Shown: in pieces, positions 50,806-60,796 of the stretch
How the letters are laid out: every line of letters begins with the position of its first letter
How positions within the stretch are numbered: position 1 is the first letter of the stretch
NCBI GenBank assembly: GCA_964521025.1
Contig: CAZFPK010000009.1
Coordinates: 31,732-95,731 of the forward strand
Direction: 5' to 3'
Length of the DNA: 64,000 nucleotides
Source: DRTC01 sp964521025
GTDB taxonomy: Bacteria; Cloacimonadota; Cloacimonadia; Cloacimonadales; TCS61
Made by a program: the position numbers and the translations under genes
Notes under the pieces: generated by a model
Database searches by the model: none
Seen by the model: the letters and a program-made list of their open reading frames with translations, nothing else
What the model was told of the DNA's origin: nothing

Positions 50806-53712
50806 ATGAAAAAAACAGTATTGGTCGTATGTTTAGTAATAGTCGCAAGTTTAACACTTTTTGCGGTTAATGAAAATGTCGTAACTTCACAACTTCAGGA
50901 GAAGCTATCTCAAACTCCAGAAACAGAATTTATCAGGATCAATATTTCCTTGAAAGAGAAATATGATTTTATGGAGTTATTGAGTGCAACTCAAAACTTA
51001 TCGCATGAAGAAAAGAGAGAATTCGTAACCACTGAGTTGAAACAATTTTGTCAGGAATCGCAACAGCAAATTCTTTCCGAACTGGAATCATTTGAAGATC
51101 AGGGAATTGTACGAGACATTAATCCATTGTGGATCACGAATCTGATCAATTGTTATGCTGCACCGTTTGCGGTTCGACAATTATCTCAAAGGAGCGATAT
51201 CAGGAGCATCGATTGGGATGAAACTAGAATGGTCTTAATAGATGCTGAGAAAACAGATGAAAAAAAATACGAAGGAAATCCGCGTGAAAGAGATATAACC
51301 TGGAATGTAACTCTCGTCAATGCGGATGATGTCTGGGCTTTGGGTTATACCGGTGAAGGAGTAACAGTTGCAGTTATCGATACGGGTGTTCGTTACACGC
51401 ATAATGACCTGGAAGACCATGTCTGGGATGGTTCTGCTTACGGTTATCCGAATCATGGTTATGATTTTTATAATAATGATAATGATCCGGCGGATGATCA
51501 CGGACACGGAACTCATTGTGCCGGAACAGTTGCCGGAGACGGAACAGCCGGAACACAAACAGGAATGGCTCCCGATGCTACGATTATGTGTTTGAAAGTA
51601 CTAAATAGCGGAGGTAGTGGAAATGAGTCCGATGTCTGGGATGCTATCGAGTTTGCAGTCGATTACGGTGCCAATGTGATCAGCATGTCCCTCGGTTGGC
51701 AGCATTCCTGGGGAGTAGATCGGGAATCCTGGCGGGACACTTATAATTATGCTCTTGCTGCTGGAGTTATCGCTTCGGTTGCTGCCGGAAATGAGGGAGA
51801 TGAACAATATTCTTATCCAATTCCCGATAATGTCAGAACTCCGGGAGATTGTCCTCCACCATGGCTGCACCCCGATCAGACTTTGACCGGAGGAGTCTGT
51901 GCGGTAGTTTGTGTCGGAGCAACCGACAGTAATGATAATATCGCCTATTTTTCGAGTTTGGGACCCTTGGATTGGAGCAGTATAAACGATTACTGGGATT
52001 ATCCGTATGATCCTGAAATGGGTTTGATCAGACCGGATATCTGCGCTCCCGGAATGGATATCGAATCTCTTTCCTATAGTAGTGATACAGGTTATGTCGG
52101 TGGTTGGAACGGAACTTCCATGGCAACTCCCTGCGTGGCAGGAGTTATGGCGTTGATGATAGAAAAGAATTCCTTGATCACACCTGCACAGATCGATCAA
52201 TACCTGGAAGAAAATGTGGCAATTCCGCAATCTCCCAAAAATAATACTTATGGTTCCGGAAGAGTCGATGCTCTTGCATCCGTTAATGCAACTCCACATT
52301 CGGGATTTCCAACTTGCGTGATCACAGATCCTTTGCATGGAGATTATATCGTTCACGGCACAACCGAAACCATAACCGTTGCTGCTTCGGATTATGACGG
52401 TTCGGTTACACAGGTCGAATTCTACATCGATGGTATATATCAAACTTCCGATTATTCAGAACCTTATGAATATGATTGGGATACAACTCCGTACTCTCTT
52501 GATGATCATACGATCAAAGCAATTGCTGTCGACAATGACACGAATGAAACTGAACACGAAATAACTGTTACTGTTTATGATCCGCCTGATATTTCCATTG
52601 ATCCTACTTCTTTCAGTGTAAATTTAGAACCTGATCAAACAACAAATGAGAATTTGAGGATTTCGAATGACGGAGTCTCCGAACTGACTTACGAACTCGA
52701 TCATGAAGACAGAGGACAGGGTGGTCCCGATACTTACGGATATTCCTGGTTAGACAGCAATGAACCGGATGGACCTGTTTATGACTGGCGGGATATTTCC
52801 GGATCGGGAACTCAAGTCAGCTTCACCCATAATGATTACGCCACGGATTTAATACCGATTGGATTTACCTTCAGTTATTACGGCATCGATTACACTCAAT
52901 TCCGCATCAGTCCGAACGGCTGGATCGGTTTTGGAGACGATTGGACAGATTATCACAATTACGAACTTCCACGCGTAGATGCTCCGCGACCGGCAGTTTT
53001 CGGTTTCTGGGATGATCTGCATCCCTGGGATGGAAGTAATGGCAGTGGAGATGTTTATTATTATGGAAATACAGATAGTTTAGTGGTCTGGTTTGATGAA
53101 GTGATTCATTATTCCGGGATCTGGGACGGAACTTATGATTTTGAAATGATCCTTTATGCAAACGGCAGGATCTTGTTCCAATACAGAACTGTTTCCGGAG
53201 ATCTCGACACCTGCACACTCGGTATCCAGAATGCAGACGGAGATGACGGTTTGCAGGTCTGTTATGATGAGAATTATGTGGAAAATAACCTGGCAATTCT
53301 CTTTAAAAAAGACTGGCTGAGCTTATCTCCAACTTCCGGTACAGTTCCAGGTTCTTCCTATGACGATGTAACTCTGACTTTCGATTCCTCCGGTTTAACT
53401 GAAGGAACTTATTTGAAGAACCTGATGATCACCAGCAACGATCCGGATGAACCGGAAATTATTGTGCCTGTAACTTTAACTGTCGGAACAGTATTTCCAC
53501 CGGATGCACCGGAAAATGTAACTATCGAAATTGTCGGTTCTAATGTTCAACTCAGTTGGGATGCTGTAAGCGGAGCAACTTCCTACACTGTTTACAGCGA
53601 TACCGATCCTTACGGAACATTCTCCACCGTCGAATGGACAGGATCAGCAACGAGTTGGAGTGAACCTCTTTCTGGAGATATTAAATTCTATCGTGTTACT
53701 GCGAGTAATTAA
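50806..53712 (+). CDS. Secreted S8 subtilisin-like protease with C-terminal beta domains
   Basis: The 968-residue precursor has a signal peptide (TVLVVCLVIVASLTLFAV) and a propeptide-like region to about 150. The S8 domain has the catalytic triad motifs VAVIDTGVRYTHNDL near 186 (Asp), DDHGHGTHCAGTVAG near 226 (His) and WNGTSMATPCVAG near 430 (Ser). An Ig-like domain (VTQVEFYIDGIYQTSDYS) follows near 530. The shared PDISIDPTSFSVNLE / PIGFTFSYYG module and the shared C-terminal domain ending FYRVTASN complete it. The last 370 residues are very similar to those of the M14 protein, so the two genes share duplicated or recombined 3' parts. A terminator follows. Confidence 0.93.
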   Translation: MKKTVLVVCLVIVASLTLFAVNENVVTSQLQEKLSQTPETEFIRINISLKEKYDFMELLSATQNLSHEEKREFVTTELKQFCQESQQQILSELESFEDQGIVRDINPLWITNLINCYAAPFAVRQLSQRSDIRSIDWDETRMVLIDAEKTDEKKYEGNPRERDITWNVTLVNADDVWALGYTGEGVTVAVIDTGVRYTHNDLEDHVWDGSAYGYPNHGYDFYNNDNDPADDHGHGTHCAGTVAGDGTAGTQTGMAPDATIMCLKVLNSGGSGNESDVWDAIEFAVDYGANVISMSLGWQHSWGVDRESWRDTYNYALAAGVIASVAAGNEGDEQYSYPIPDNVRTPGDCPPPWLHPDQTLTGGVCAVVCVGATDSNDNIAYFSSLGPLDWSSINDYWDYPYDPEMGLIRPDICAPGMDIESLSYSSDTGYVGGWNGTSMATPCVAGVMALMIEKNSLITPAQIDQYLEENVAIPQSPKNNTYGSGRVDALASVNATPHSGFPTCVITDPLHGDYIVHGTTETITVAASDYDGSVTQVEFYIDGIYQTSDYSEPYEYDWDTTPYSLDDHTIKAIAVDNDTNETEHEITVTVYDPPDISIDPTSFSVNLEPDQTTNENLRISNDGVSELTYELDHEDRGQGGPDTYGYSWLDSNEPDGPVYDWRDISGSGTQVSFTHNDYATDLIPIGFTFSYYGIDYTQFRISPNGWIGFGDDWTDYHNYELPRVDAPRPAVFGFWDDLHPWDGSNGSGDVYYYGNTDSLVVWFDEVIHYSGIWDGTYDFEMILYANGRILFQYRTVSGDLDTCTLGIQNADGDDGLQVCYDENYVENNLAILFKKDWLSLSPTSGTVPGSSYDDVTLTFDSSGLTEGTYLKNLMITSNDPDEPEIIVPVTLTVGTVFPPDAPENVTIEIVGSNVQLSWDAVSGATSYTVYSDTDPYGTFSTVEWTGSATSWSEPLSGDIKFYRVTASN

Positions 53713-53742
53713 GGTAACACAATTTTGTAAAATGTCTTTTTC

Positions 53743-53785
53743 AAACTTGCCATCCAGTATCAACGAGATGGCAAGTTTTCTTTAT
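53743..53785 (+). terminator. Rho-independent terminator after the subtilase gene
   Basis: A perfect 12-bp stem (AAACTTGCCATC 53743-53754, GATGGCAAGTTT 53767-53778) has a 12-base loop and is followed by a T-rich tail (tctttata). It lies 30 bases after the stop codon. Confidence 0.85.
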
Positions 53786-53908
53786 ATTCCCCAGAAGGCA
53801 ATTCTATCTAAAAAATTAAGAAGAATTTCGCAGTAATAAGAATAATATCTTGCGAAAAAAAAGAAGCAAAATATAGCACAATATTAAAAAGGATGTCAGG
53901 TAAATATT

Positions 53909-54694
53909 ATGGATCTAAAACTCGCAGTATTAATTGACGGTGATAACATACCTTCTGCTAATATAAAAGATATGATGGAAGAAATCGCTAAATACGGCAA
54001 TCCCACCATAAAAAGGATTTATGGAGACTGGACAAAGCCGAATCTGTCAAAATGGAAGAACATCCTTCTGGAAAATGCGATCACACCAATTCAACAATAT
54101 GGATATACAACCGGAAAAAATGCTACCGATTCCGCCATGATCATCGATGCGATGGATATTCTATATTCAGGAAAAGTCACAGGATTTTGCCTGGTTTCCA
54201 GCGACAGTGATTTTACCCGTTTGGCTACCAGGTTGCGGGAAGCCGGGATGCAAGTATTTGGAATCGGTGAGAAGAAAACACCAGAGCCGTTTATCGTTGC
54301 CTGCGATAAATTCATTTATATTGAAATTCTTAAATACCGGTCTGAGGGAAGTGAAGCGGAATCTACAAAGAGTAAGTCCTCTTCAAAAAACAATATCGAT
54401 AAAGTAACTCCCAAGGTGATCAAACTGATCTCGTCCACCATCTCCGATTTGGCAGATGATGATGGTTGGGCTTTTCTGGGTGATGTGGGAAATCTTCTCC
54501 AGAAAAAACAACCAAATTTTGATTCCAGGAATTATGGTTTCCAGAAATTGACTCCATTGATCAAATCGATCAAAAAATTTGAAATTGAACAACGGGAAAG
54601 TTCAAAAGGACGATTTAAGTTAATTTATGTAAAGATCAAAGTAAAGAACAGAACATACAATCAACCTAAACAAAAACGCACCCGGGTTTCATGA
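53909..54694 (+). CDS. NYN-domain (LabA-like) nuclease-family protein with OST-HTH/LOTUS domain
   Basis: The 261-residue protein has an N-terminal NYN domain with PIN-like acidic residues (LAVLIDGDNIPSANI near 5, DSAMIIDAMDILYSG near 72, LVSSDSDFTRLATRLRE near 93). A winged-helix LOTUS domain spans about 165-245 (LADDDGWAFLGDVGNLLQKK, FDSRNYGFQKLTPLIKS). A Lys/Gln-rich tail follows. The pairing is common in bacterial LabA/DUF88 proteins, which probably act on RNA. It stands alone among secreted-protein genes. Confidence 0.9.
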   Translation: MDLKLAVLIDGDNIPSANIKDMMEEIAKYGNPTIKRIYGDWTKPNLSKWKNILLENAITPIQQYGYTTGKNATDSAMIIDAMDILYSGKVTGFCLVSSDSDFTRLATRLREAGMQVFGIGEKKTPEPFIVACDKFIYIEILKYRSEGSEAESTKSKSSSKNNIDKVTPKVIKLISSTISDLADDDGWAFLGDVGNLLQKKQPNFDSRNYGFQKLTPLIKSIKKFEIEQRESSKGRFKLIYVKIKVKNRTYNQPKQKRTRVS

Positions 54695-54871
54695 AAGTTC
54701 TTTCTTCAGGATAAAATTATTGTAAATTAAAGTTGTTGCTTGTTATGGTTTTGTCAGGTTACCATAAATTTTTTATCGCAGAATAGTAATTTTGAGTTAA
54801 GACACAAGAGGAATTTCACAGGAATAATGATATTATCCTGCAAAAAGTAATAAAATGGAAATTCATAATTG

Positions 54872-54893
54872 TTCCCAATCCCCTGATTGGGAA
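54872..54893. repeat. REP-like palindrome
   Basis: TTCCCAATC (54872-54880) pairs with GATTGGGAA (54885-54893) around loop CCCT. It belongs to the same family as the units at 11260-11388. It lies in the 245-base gap before the beta-helix protein gene. Confidence 0.65.
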
Positions 54894-54939
54894 TGATTCA
54901 AGTTTAAGAAAATGATCTTAAAAAAATAACTTGGAGGTT

Positions 54940-57900
54940 ATGATGAAAAAAATACTGTTTTTTTTAGTTAGTTTATTTCCCGTGTTACTGTTCAGTTACA
55001 CAACAGTAAGCGGAGATGTTTCCGGGCAAACCTGGTCAGGTGGGACTTATTATGTCACCGGATATACTTATGTTTCTAATGGTGCAACATTATCAATAGG
55101 TCCCGGGACAGTTGTAAAATTCAGTAATAATTGTGATTTCACTGTTTATGGAACTTTAGATGTAAACGGTACATTGGCTAATTATGTAAAGTTCACATCA
55201 AAGAATGACAATGCTTATGGAGAAATTATTGAGGGTTCAAGTGGTAATCCGCAAACCGGAGATTGGTACGGAATTTTTTTAGACGGAAGTTCAGTCTATG
55301 ATGGAATCGGAGAATTTGATTATAGTAAGATTTGTTATGGATTTTTTGGAATTCATGCAATTTATGGAGAAATACAGATAGATAATTGCCAATTTAATAA
55401 TAATGAATATGCAGCAAATCTTGAGGGTGTAATAATCAAACAATATCCAAATAATTCTATAACCGGAAACGGATTTCATACTTTCGGAATAAGTGGTTGG
55501 ATAACAGAAGATATGACCTGGACTGAAACATCTTCAAGCGTTATTTTGACGCTGACAGAAGCAGTTGGTGTTATGAAAGATGTTGTGTGTACAATTCCGG
55601 AAGGAACAATAATCAAATCCGATGAGTACGGACAGTTTTTAGTAGGTGGTACATTAGATGTGAACGGAACAGAAACAAATCCCGTGGTCTTCACTTCATT
55701 CCAGGACGATACTTTTGGAGGAGATTCAAATAATGACGGAGATGCAACCTCACCTGCTCCCGGAGATTGGGGAGGAATTATTTTATTTGGCACTGAGGAT
55801 GAAGGTATAGACTATGATGGATTCGGTTTTTTTGATCATTGCCGCATAAGATATGGGGGAAACCTTTATGGAGATTATGCGGATTCAAATGTTCATTTTT
55901 ACCATTCGGAACCAGGATATATGAATAATTGTATTAGTGAATACAGTTTACAAAACGGTATAAAAGCAATAGATTGTACTGTGGATATTTCCAATAGTTT
56001 TTTTGAGAATAATACCGATTATGCAGCATATCTCGGAGATGTAACAATAAAATCATACCCTAACAATTCTGTAACCGGAAACGGAATCGATGCCTTTGGT
56101 GTAAGCGGAACAGCAAATGATTTGGAATGGACCGAAACATCATCAAGCGTTATTATCTCTTTAATTGGAACAGTTACTGTTGATGATGATATGTTTTGCT
56201 CATTTTCTCTAGGAACAATAATCAAATCCGATATTAATGGGCAGTTCCATGTAAAAGGAACTTTTGATGTGAATGGAGATGCTTTTGACGAGGTAATTTT
56301 CACATCATTACAGGACGATACTTACGGTGGAGATACGAATAATGACGGAGCCGCAACTTTACCTGCTCCCGGAGATTGGAATGGAATTTATTTGAATGGT
56401 GAAAATGATAATGACGGAATAGGAGAATTTGATCATTGCACTATTCGTTATGGTGGAAATTCTACCGGACAAGCAGATGCAAATCTGTATTTCAATCAAT
56501 CTGAATCCGGGTACTTTTTGGATAGTTATAGTGAATATAGTTCACAACACGGTTTAAAGGCATCGGAGTGTTCTATTGAAATTACTGACAGCAATTTTGA
56601 GAATAATGATGATTATGCTGCTTATTTGAGTAATGTGGAAATTGAAACCTATTCGGGCAATTCAGGCAGCGGAAATTTTATCGAAGCATTCGGAATCAGC
56701 GGAACTGCAAACGAAGATGTAATTATTAGTGAAATAGAGAATGGACTTCCTTTTGTTATTATTGGAAATTTAACTGTTGATGAATATTCTACACTTACAA
56801 TTCCGGAAGGTGAAGTTATTAAATTTATCAGTGCCGGACAATTTACTATAAACGGTACATTAGATGTAAACGGTTGGGAGACCGATCCTGTAATACTTAC
56901 TTCATTTCAAGATGATAATTACGGTGGAGATACGAATAATGACGGAGCCTCAACTTCACCTGCTCCCGGAGATTGGGGAGGAATTTATTTAGATGGAGAA
57001 GCAACTTATAACGGAGTTGGAGAATTTGATCATTGTCGTATTAGATATGGAGGTAGTTATCCCGGTAATGCGGATGCAAATTTATATTTCGATCAATCTA
57101 ATTCCGGACAATTTCTGAACAGTTATAGTGAATACAGTTTGCAACACGGTTTAAGAACCGATAGTTGCCCTATCGAAATATCCGGCAGCAGTTTTGAAAA
57201 TAATGAAGAAGATGGAATTAATGCATTTTCCGATGAATTACAAATCGATAATTGCCAGTTTAATAATAATGGTGATTATGCAGCATATCTTGATAGTGTG
57301 ATCATAAAATCATATCCTAATAATTCAGCAACCGGAAATGGAATCGATGCTTTCGGAATATATGGTTCTGTAATAGATAACATAACCTGGACGGAAACAT
57401 CATCGAGTGTAATTACTTCTTTGATTGGAACGGTTACAATTAATGATAATATAGTATGCACAATTCCCGCAGGAACGATAATCAAATCCAATAGTTCCGG
57501 ACAATTTTCTGTAAACGGGATATTAGATTTAAACGGCACAGCAGCAAATCCAGTTGTCTTCACCTCATTAAAGGATGATACTTTTGGTGGAGACACGAAT
57601 AATGACGGAACAGCAACTTCACCTGCTGCGGGAGATTGGAGAGGAATTTATTTATTTGGTCAATCAGGTAATGATGGAATTGGAGAATTTGATTATTGTC
57701 GCATAAGATACGGGGGAAATTTATCAGGTGATGCAGATGCAGATGTTTATTTCTACCAATCTAATTCAGGATATTTCTTTAACAGTTTTTGTGAATACAG
57801 TTCTCAACATGGCTTAAGAGCAGATAATTGTCCGGTTGAAATCTCCAATAGTAGTTTTGAGAATAATGCTGATTATGCTTCATATCTACAGAGTGTATCG

Positions 57901-58932
57901 ATAAAATCCTATCCAAATAATTCAGCAACCGGAAATGGAATTAGTGCTTTCGGAATCAGTGGAAACGTAGTGGAAGATATGACCTGGACGGAAACATCAT
58001 CGAGTGTAATTACTTGTTTAATCGGTACAGTTACAATTAATGATGATATTGTATGCACAATTCCTGAAGAAACTGTAATCAAATCTAATACTTCCGGTCA
58101 ATTTACTATAAATGGTACATTAGATGTAAACGGAACCGAAACAAATCCTATAGTCTTTACTTCTTTAAAAGATGATACTTATGGTGGAGATACGAATAAT
58201 GACGGAGACGCAACTTCACCTGCTCCCGGTGATTGGTATGGAATTTATTTAGACGGAATTGCAGATAATCAAGGAATCGGAGAATTTGAACACTGTCGCT
58301 TACGATATGGAGGAAATGTTTCCGGTGATGCAGATGCAAATGTTTATTACGATGAATCGGATTCCGGTAGTTTCAACTACAGTATTAGTGAATATAGTTC
58401 GCAATACGGAGTAATGATCAATGATTCATCACCGGTATTCAGGGAATGCACATTTGCTGATAACACAAGTTACGGAGTTTATGTATCAGGAAATTCAACT
58501 CCTGATTTTGGTACAATTGCCAGAGACCAGGGACTTAATACATTCATCTATAACGATTCCGGGAATTATCAATTTTATAATGATACTGCCAATGACATTA
58601 ACGCCTATTACAATATCTGGGAATATGCAAGTGCAGACAGCATCGATGCACATATTTACGATGATGATGAAGATCCTGCCAAAGGTGAAGTATTATTCGA
58701 TCCCTGGTATGGAACTTATATCGATCCTCCCCAAAATATTACTATTTCTGTTAGTTCAGGTTCGGTTTATGTCAGTTGGGATGAAGTTGATGGAGCAACT
58801 TCCTACACAGTTTATAGCGATTCTGATCCTTACGGGACATTCTCGAACGATGAATGGACAGGAACAGTAACGAGTTGGAGCGAGCCTGTTTCCGGAGATA
58901 TGAAGTTTTATCGAGTCACAGCGAGTAATTAA
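54940..58932 (+). CDS. Large secreted beta-helix repeat protein with shared C-terminal domain
   Basis: The precursor is about 1330 residues with a signal peptide (ILFFLVSLFPVLLFSY). Six copies of a unit of about 170-210 residues follow. Each has a strand pattern around GTLDVNGTETNPVVFTS, a calcium-binding-like DTNNDGxATSPAPGDW, then GIYLDG, GEFDHCRIRYGG and NNSATGNGIDAFGISG. This is the pattern of right-handed parallel beta-helix proteins, often surface adhesins or polysaccharide-binding. The C-terminal 60 residues (VSWDEVDGATSYTVYSDSDP ... FYRVTASN) match those of the M14 and S8 proteins upstream. The start is one of two adjacent ATGs after GGAGG. Enzyme activity is not evident. Confidence 0.85.
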   Translation: MMKKILFFLVSLFPVLLFSYTTVSGDVSGQTWSGGTYYVTGYTYVSNGATLSIGPGTVVKFSNNCDFTVYGTLDVNGTLANYVKFTSKNDNAYGEIIEGSSGNPQTGDWYGIFLDGSSVYDGIGEFDYSKICYGFFGIHAIYGEIQIDNCQFNNNEYAANLEGVIIKQYPNNSITGNGFHTFGISGWITEDMTWTETSSSVILTLTEAVGVMKDVVCTIPEGTIIKSDEYGQFLVGGTLDVNGTETNPVVFTSFQDDTFGGDSNNDGDATSPAPGDWGGIILFGTEDEGIDYDGFGFFDHCRIRYGGNLYGDYADSNVHFYHSEPGYMNNCISEYSLQNGIKAIDCTVDISNSFFENNTDYAAYLGDVTIKSYPNNSVTGNGIDAFGVSGTANDLEWTETSSSVIISLIGTVTVDDDMFCSFSLGTIIKSDINGQFHVKGTFDVNGDAFDEVIFTSLQDDTYGGDTNNDGAATLPAPGDWNGIYLNGENDNDGIGEFDHCTIRYGGNSTGQADANLYFNQSESGYFLDSYSEYSSQHGLKASECSIEITDSNFENNDDYAAYLSNVEIETYSGNSGSGNFIEAFGISGTANEDVIISEIENGLPFVIIGNLTVDEYSTLTIPEGEVIKFISAGQFTINGTLDVNGWETDPVILTSFQDDNYGGDTNNDGASTSPAPGDWGGIYLDGEATYNGVGEFDHCRIRYGGSYPGNADANLYFDQSNSGQFLNSYSEYSLQHGLRTDSCPIEISGSSFENNEEDGINAFSDELQIDNCQFNNNGDYAAYLDSVIIKSYPNNSATGNGIDAFGIYGSVIDNITWTETSSSVITSLIGTVTINDNIVCTIPAGTIIKSNSSGQFSVNGILDLNGTAANPVVFTSLKDDTFGGDTNNDGTATSPAAGDWRGIYLFGQSGNDGIGEFDYCRIRYGGNLSGDADADVYFYQSNSGYFFNSFCEYSSQHGLRADNCPVEISNSSFENNADYASYLQSVSIKSYPNNSATGNGISAFGISGNVVEDMTWTETSSSVITCLIGTVTINDDIVCTIPEETVIKSNTSGQFTINGTLDVNGTETNPIVFTSLKDDTYGGDTNNDGDATSPAPGDWYGIYLDGIADNQGIGEFEHCRLRYGGNVSGDADANVYYDESDSGSFNYSISEYSSQYGVMINDSSPVFRECTFADNTSYGVYVSGNSTPDFGTIARDQGLNTFIYNDSGNYQFYNDTANDINAYYNIWEYASADSIDAHIYDDDEDPAKGEVLFDPWYGTYIDPPQNITISVSSGSVYVSWDEVDGATSYTVYSDSDPYGTFSNDEWTGTVTSWSEPVSGDMKFYRVTASN

Positions 58933-58962
58933 TGTAATACCTTTTTGTAAAATACGATCTAC

Positions 58963-59000
58963 AAACTTGTTATCCGTTGTGAACTGGAATGTAAGTTTTC
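58963..59000 (+). terminator. Probable weak terminator after the beta-helix gene
   Basis: AAACTT (58963-58968) can pair with AAGTTT (58993-58998), and inner TCC with GGA. A short T-rich tail follows. It looks like a decayed version of the terminator at 53743-53785 and lies at the same distance from the same gene tail, so the repeated 3' ends may include the terminator. Confidence 0.5.
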
Positions 59001-59068
59001 TTAAGATCAAGGTTACACAATAAAAATAGCAAAACTTGTAATGATTTAATGAAATTAAGGACAATAAA

Positions 59069-60070
59069 GTGACAAAAAATAACTGGAAATCAAAATTAAA
59101 AGGTGATCCAATACCCTGGTTATTGGAAAGCAATCCTCGGACAAAATATAGAACCTTATTAGATTTATTGGAAATGAAGCCGAATTCAAAAGAAGTCATG
59201 AATGCCAAACTTGAAATGCTCAAAATAGAAAAAATTAGAAATCTCATCAAAGAAACATCTTCCTGGTTTCCGCAGGCAATTACCCGGCATAATGTTCCCC
59301 AATTATCCCATTATAAGTTTAGAATGCTGACCGATTTCGGACTTACGATCGATGATGAAGGAATGAAAGAAATTGTCCTCAAAGCGATCCGGAAAACGGA
59401 AAATAACCTCTTTGCGATCAGACAGCAATTACCGGAGAAAGGAAAAGGATTTCAAAAACCCGATCCCGATGCAGATGAATGGCATGCTTTACCTTGCGAT
59501 TCGCCTTTGATAACCTATTCCCTTTTATGTTCAGGTTATAAAACACCAGCAGTATTAAAAAGTGTCGAACAAATCAAAGAGAAATGGAAAGATCCGCAAG
59601 GCTGGTTCTGTCATTTCTTTTTTGTGAACAGTATGTACAAGAAATTACAAATTGGCTGCCCAATGGCTGGTTTGATGGCATTGGAAGTATTTTCTCAAAT
59701 TCCTGAATTGAAAGAATCGGAATATGCAAAAAACGCTTATGAACCGATCCGCTTTCATCGAGAATATGGGAAAACAATGTATTATTTCGGTCGTTCCAAA
59801 AAGTTCCGGACTCTCAAATACCCATTTGTCTGGTATAATGCTCTTTACCTGGCAGAAGTATTGACGAGATTTGAATTTCTCAAAAAAGATATCCTGGTTA
59901 AAGAATTGATCGGATGGATCGAAAATTCCCAGGAAAACGACGGCAAATTCAAACCGACTTCGATGTTCATGAATTTCAAAGGTTGGGATTTTGCTGATAA
60001 GAAAGAACCGTCGCCTTGGATCACATTTTTGTGTTGCAGGATATTGAAGAGATATTATTGTAATTTCTGA
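59069..60070 (+). CDS. Uncharacterised protein, possibly an alpha/alpha-toroid fold
   Basis: The 333-residue protein starts at GTG 59069. It has no signal peptide and no recognised catalytic motif. WLLESNPRTKYRTLLDLLE near 15, HALPCDSPLITYSLLCSGY near 139 and WKDPQGWFCHFF near 172 suggest pairs of helices, as in squalene-cyclase or prenyltransferase-like toroids. GWIENSQENDGKFKP near 287 resembles the repeat signature of that fold. I assign no function. It precedes a GNAT gene by 41 bases on the same strand. Confidence 0.65.
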   Translation: MTKNNWKSKLKGDPIPWLLESNPRTKYRTLLDLLEMKPNSKEVMNAKLEMLKIEKIRNLIKETSSWFPQAITRHNVPQLSHYKFRMLTDFGLTIDDEGMKEIVLKAIRKTENNLFAIRQQLPEKGKGFQKPDPDADEWHALPCDSPLITYSLLCSGYKTPAVLKSVEQIKEKWKDPQGWFCHFFFVNSMYKKLQIGCPMAGLMALEVFSQIPELKESEYAKNAYEPIRFHREYGKTMYYFGRSKKFRTLKYPFVWYNALYLAEVLTRFEFLKKDILVKELIGWIENSQENDGKFKPTSMFMNFKGWDFADKKEPSPWITFLCCRILKRYYCNF

Positions 60071-60111
60071 GAGTAAAGAAATTTATACTTGCATTTCTTA
60101 TTGAGACTGAT

Positions 60112-60714
60112 ATGAAAATCAATAAATTGGTCATTAGAAAAGGTTTCCCCGAATCTTATCGACAAAGTGCTGCTCTACTTTATGATGAAGCATTCAGGCA
60201 AAAATTTTCGGTTGCAATCCATTCTGATAAAAAACGGCTTTCTCTCCTGCAAGATTGTCTAAATCCGGAGTATGCAATTGTTGCCATCAAAAATAATGAT
60301 CTTGTTGGAATTGCTGGTTTTCATACGAAAAAAGGTTCATTGACCCGAGGAATTACCTTTCGAGATTTGATTTCCCGGTCGGGAATATTGAAAAGCGTAT
60401 GGGCAGCTTTGGTTTTCAGTTTGTATGAAAGAAAACTTAAACCTGGAGAATTATTAATGGATGGGATTGCTGTGCAAAAAGAATTTAGAGGAAAAGGAAT
60501 CGGCAGTAAATTGTTGGATAAAATAGTGAAATATGCGCAGGAAAATAAATATGAAAAAATTCGTTTAGATGTGATCGACACGAATCCGGAAGCAAGGAAA
60601 TTGTATGAACGAAAAGGATTCGAAGCCGTTAAAACAAATAAATTTCCCTTTTTGAAATTGTTGCTTGGTTTTGGTAGTTCAATTTCAATGGTAATGGATG
60701 TTGCTCGATACTAA
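60112..60714 (+). CDS. GNAT-family N-acetyltransferase
   Basis: The 200-residue protein has the acetyl-CoA pocket motif MDGIAVQKEFRGKGIGSKLL near 117 and LDVIDTNPEARKLYERKGF near 152. Length and motifs fit a single-domain GNAT. It has no signal peptide and no contextual hint of substrate. It is likely co-transcribed with the gene before it. Confidence 0.9.
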   Translation: MKINKLVIRKGFPESYRQSAALLYDEAFRQKFSVAIHSDKKRLSLLQDCLNPEYAIVAIKNNDLVGIAGFHTKKGSLTRGITFRDLISRSGILKSVWAALVFSLYERKLKPGELLMDGIAVQKEFRGKGIGSKLLDKIVKYAQENKYEKIRLDVIDTNPEARKLYERKGFEAVKTNKFPFLKLLLGFGSSISMVMDVARY

Positions 60715-60751
60715 ACACCCTTTTATCAAACCTGAGTATTGCGATAAAGCA

Positions 60752-60773
60752 TTCCCAAACGGGAGTTTGGGAA
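60752..60773. repeat. REP-like palindrome
   Basis: TTCCCAAAC (60752-60760) pairs with GTTTGGGAA (60765-60773) around loop GGGA. It is in the 82-base gap between the GNAT and metallophosphoesterase genes, the same family as at 11260-11388. Confidence 0.65.
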
Positions 60774-60796
60774 CAATGTAATAAATTTAGAATCCT

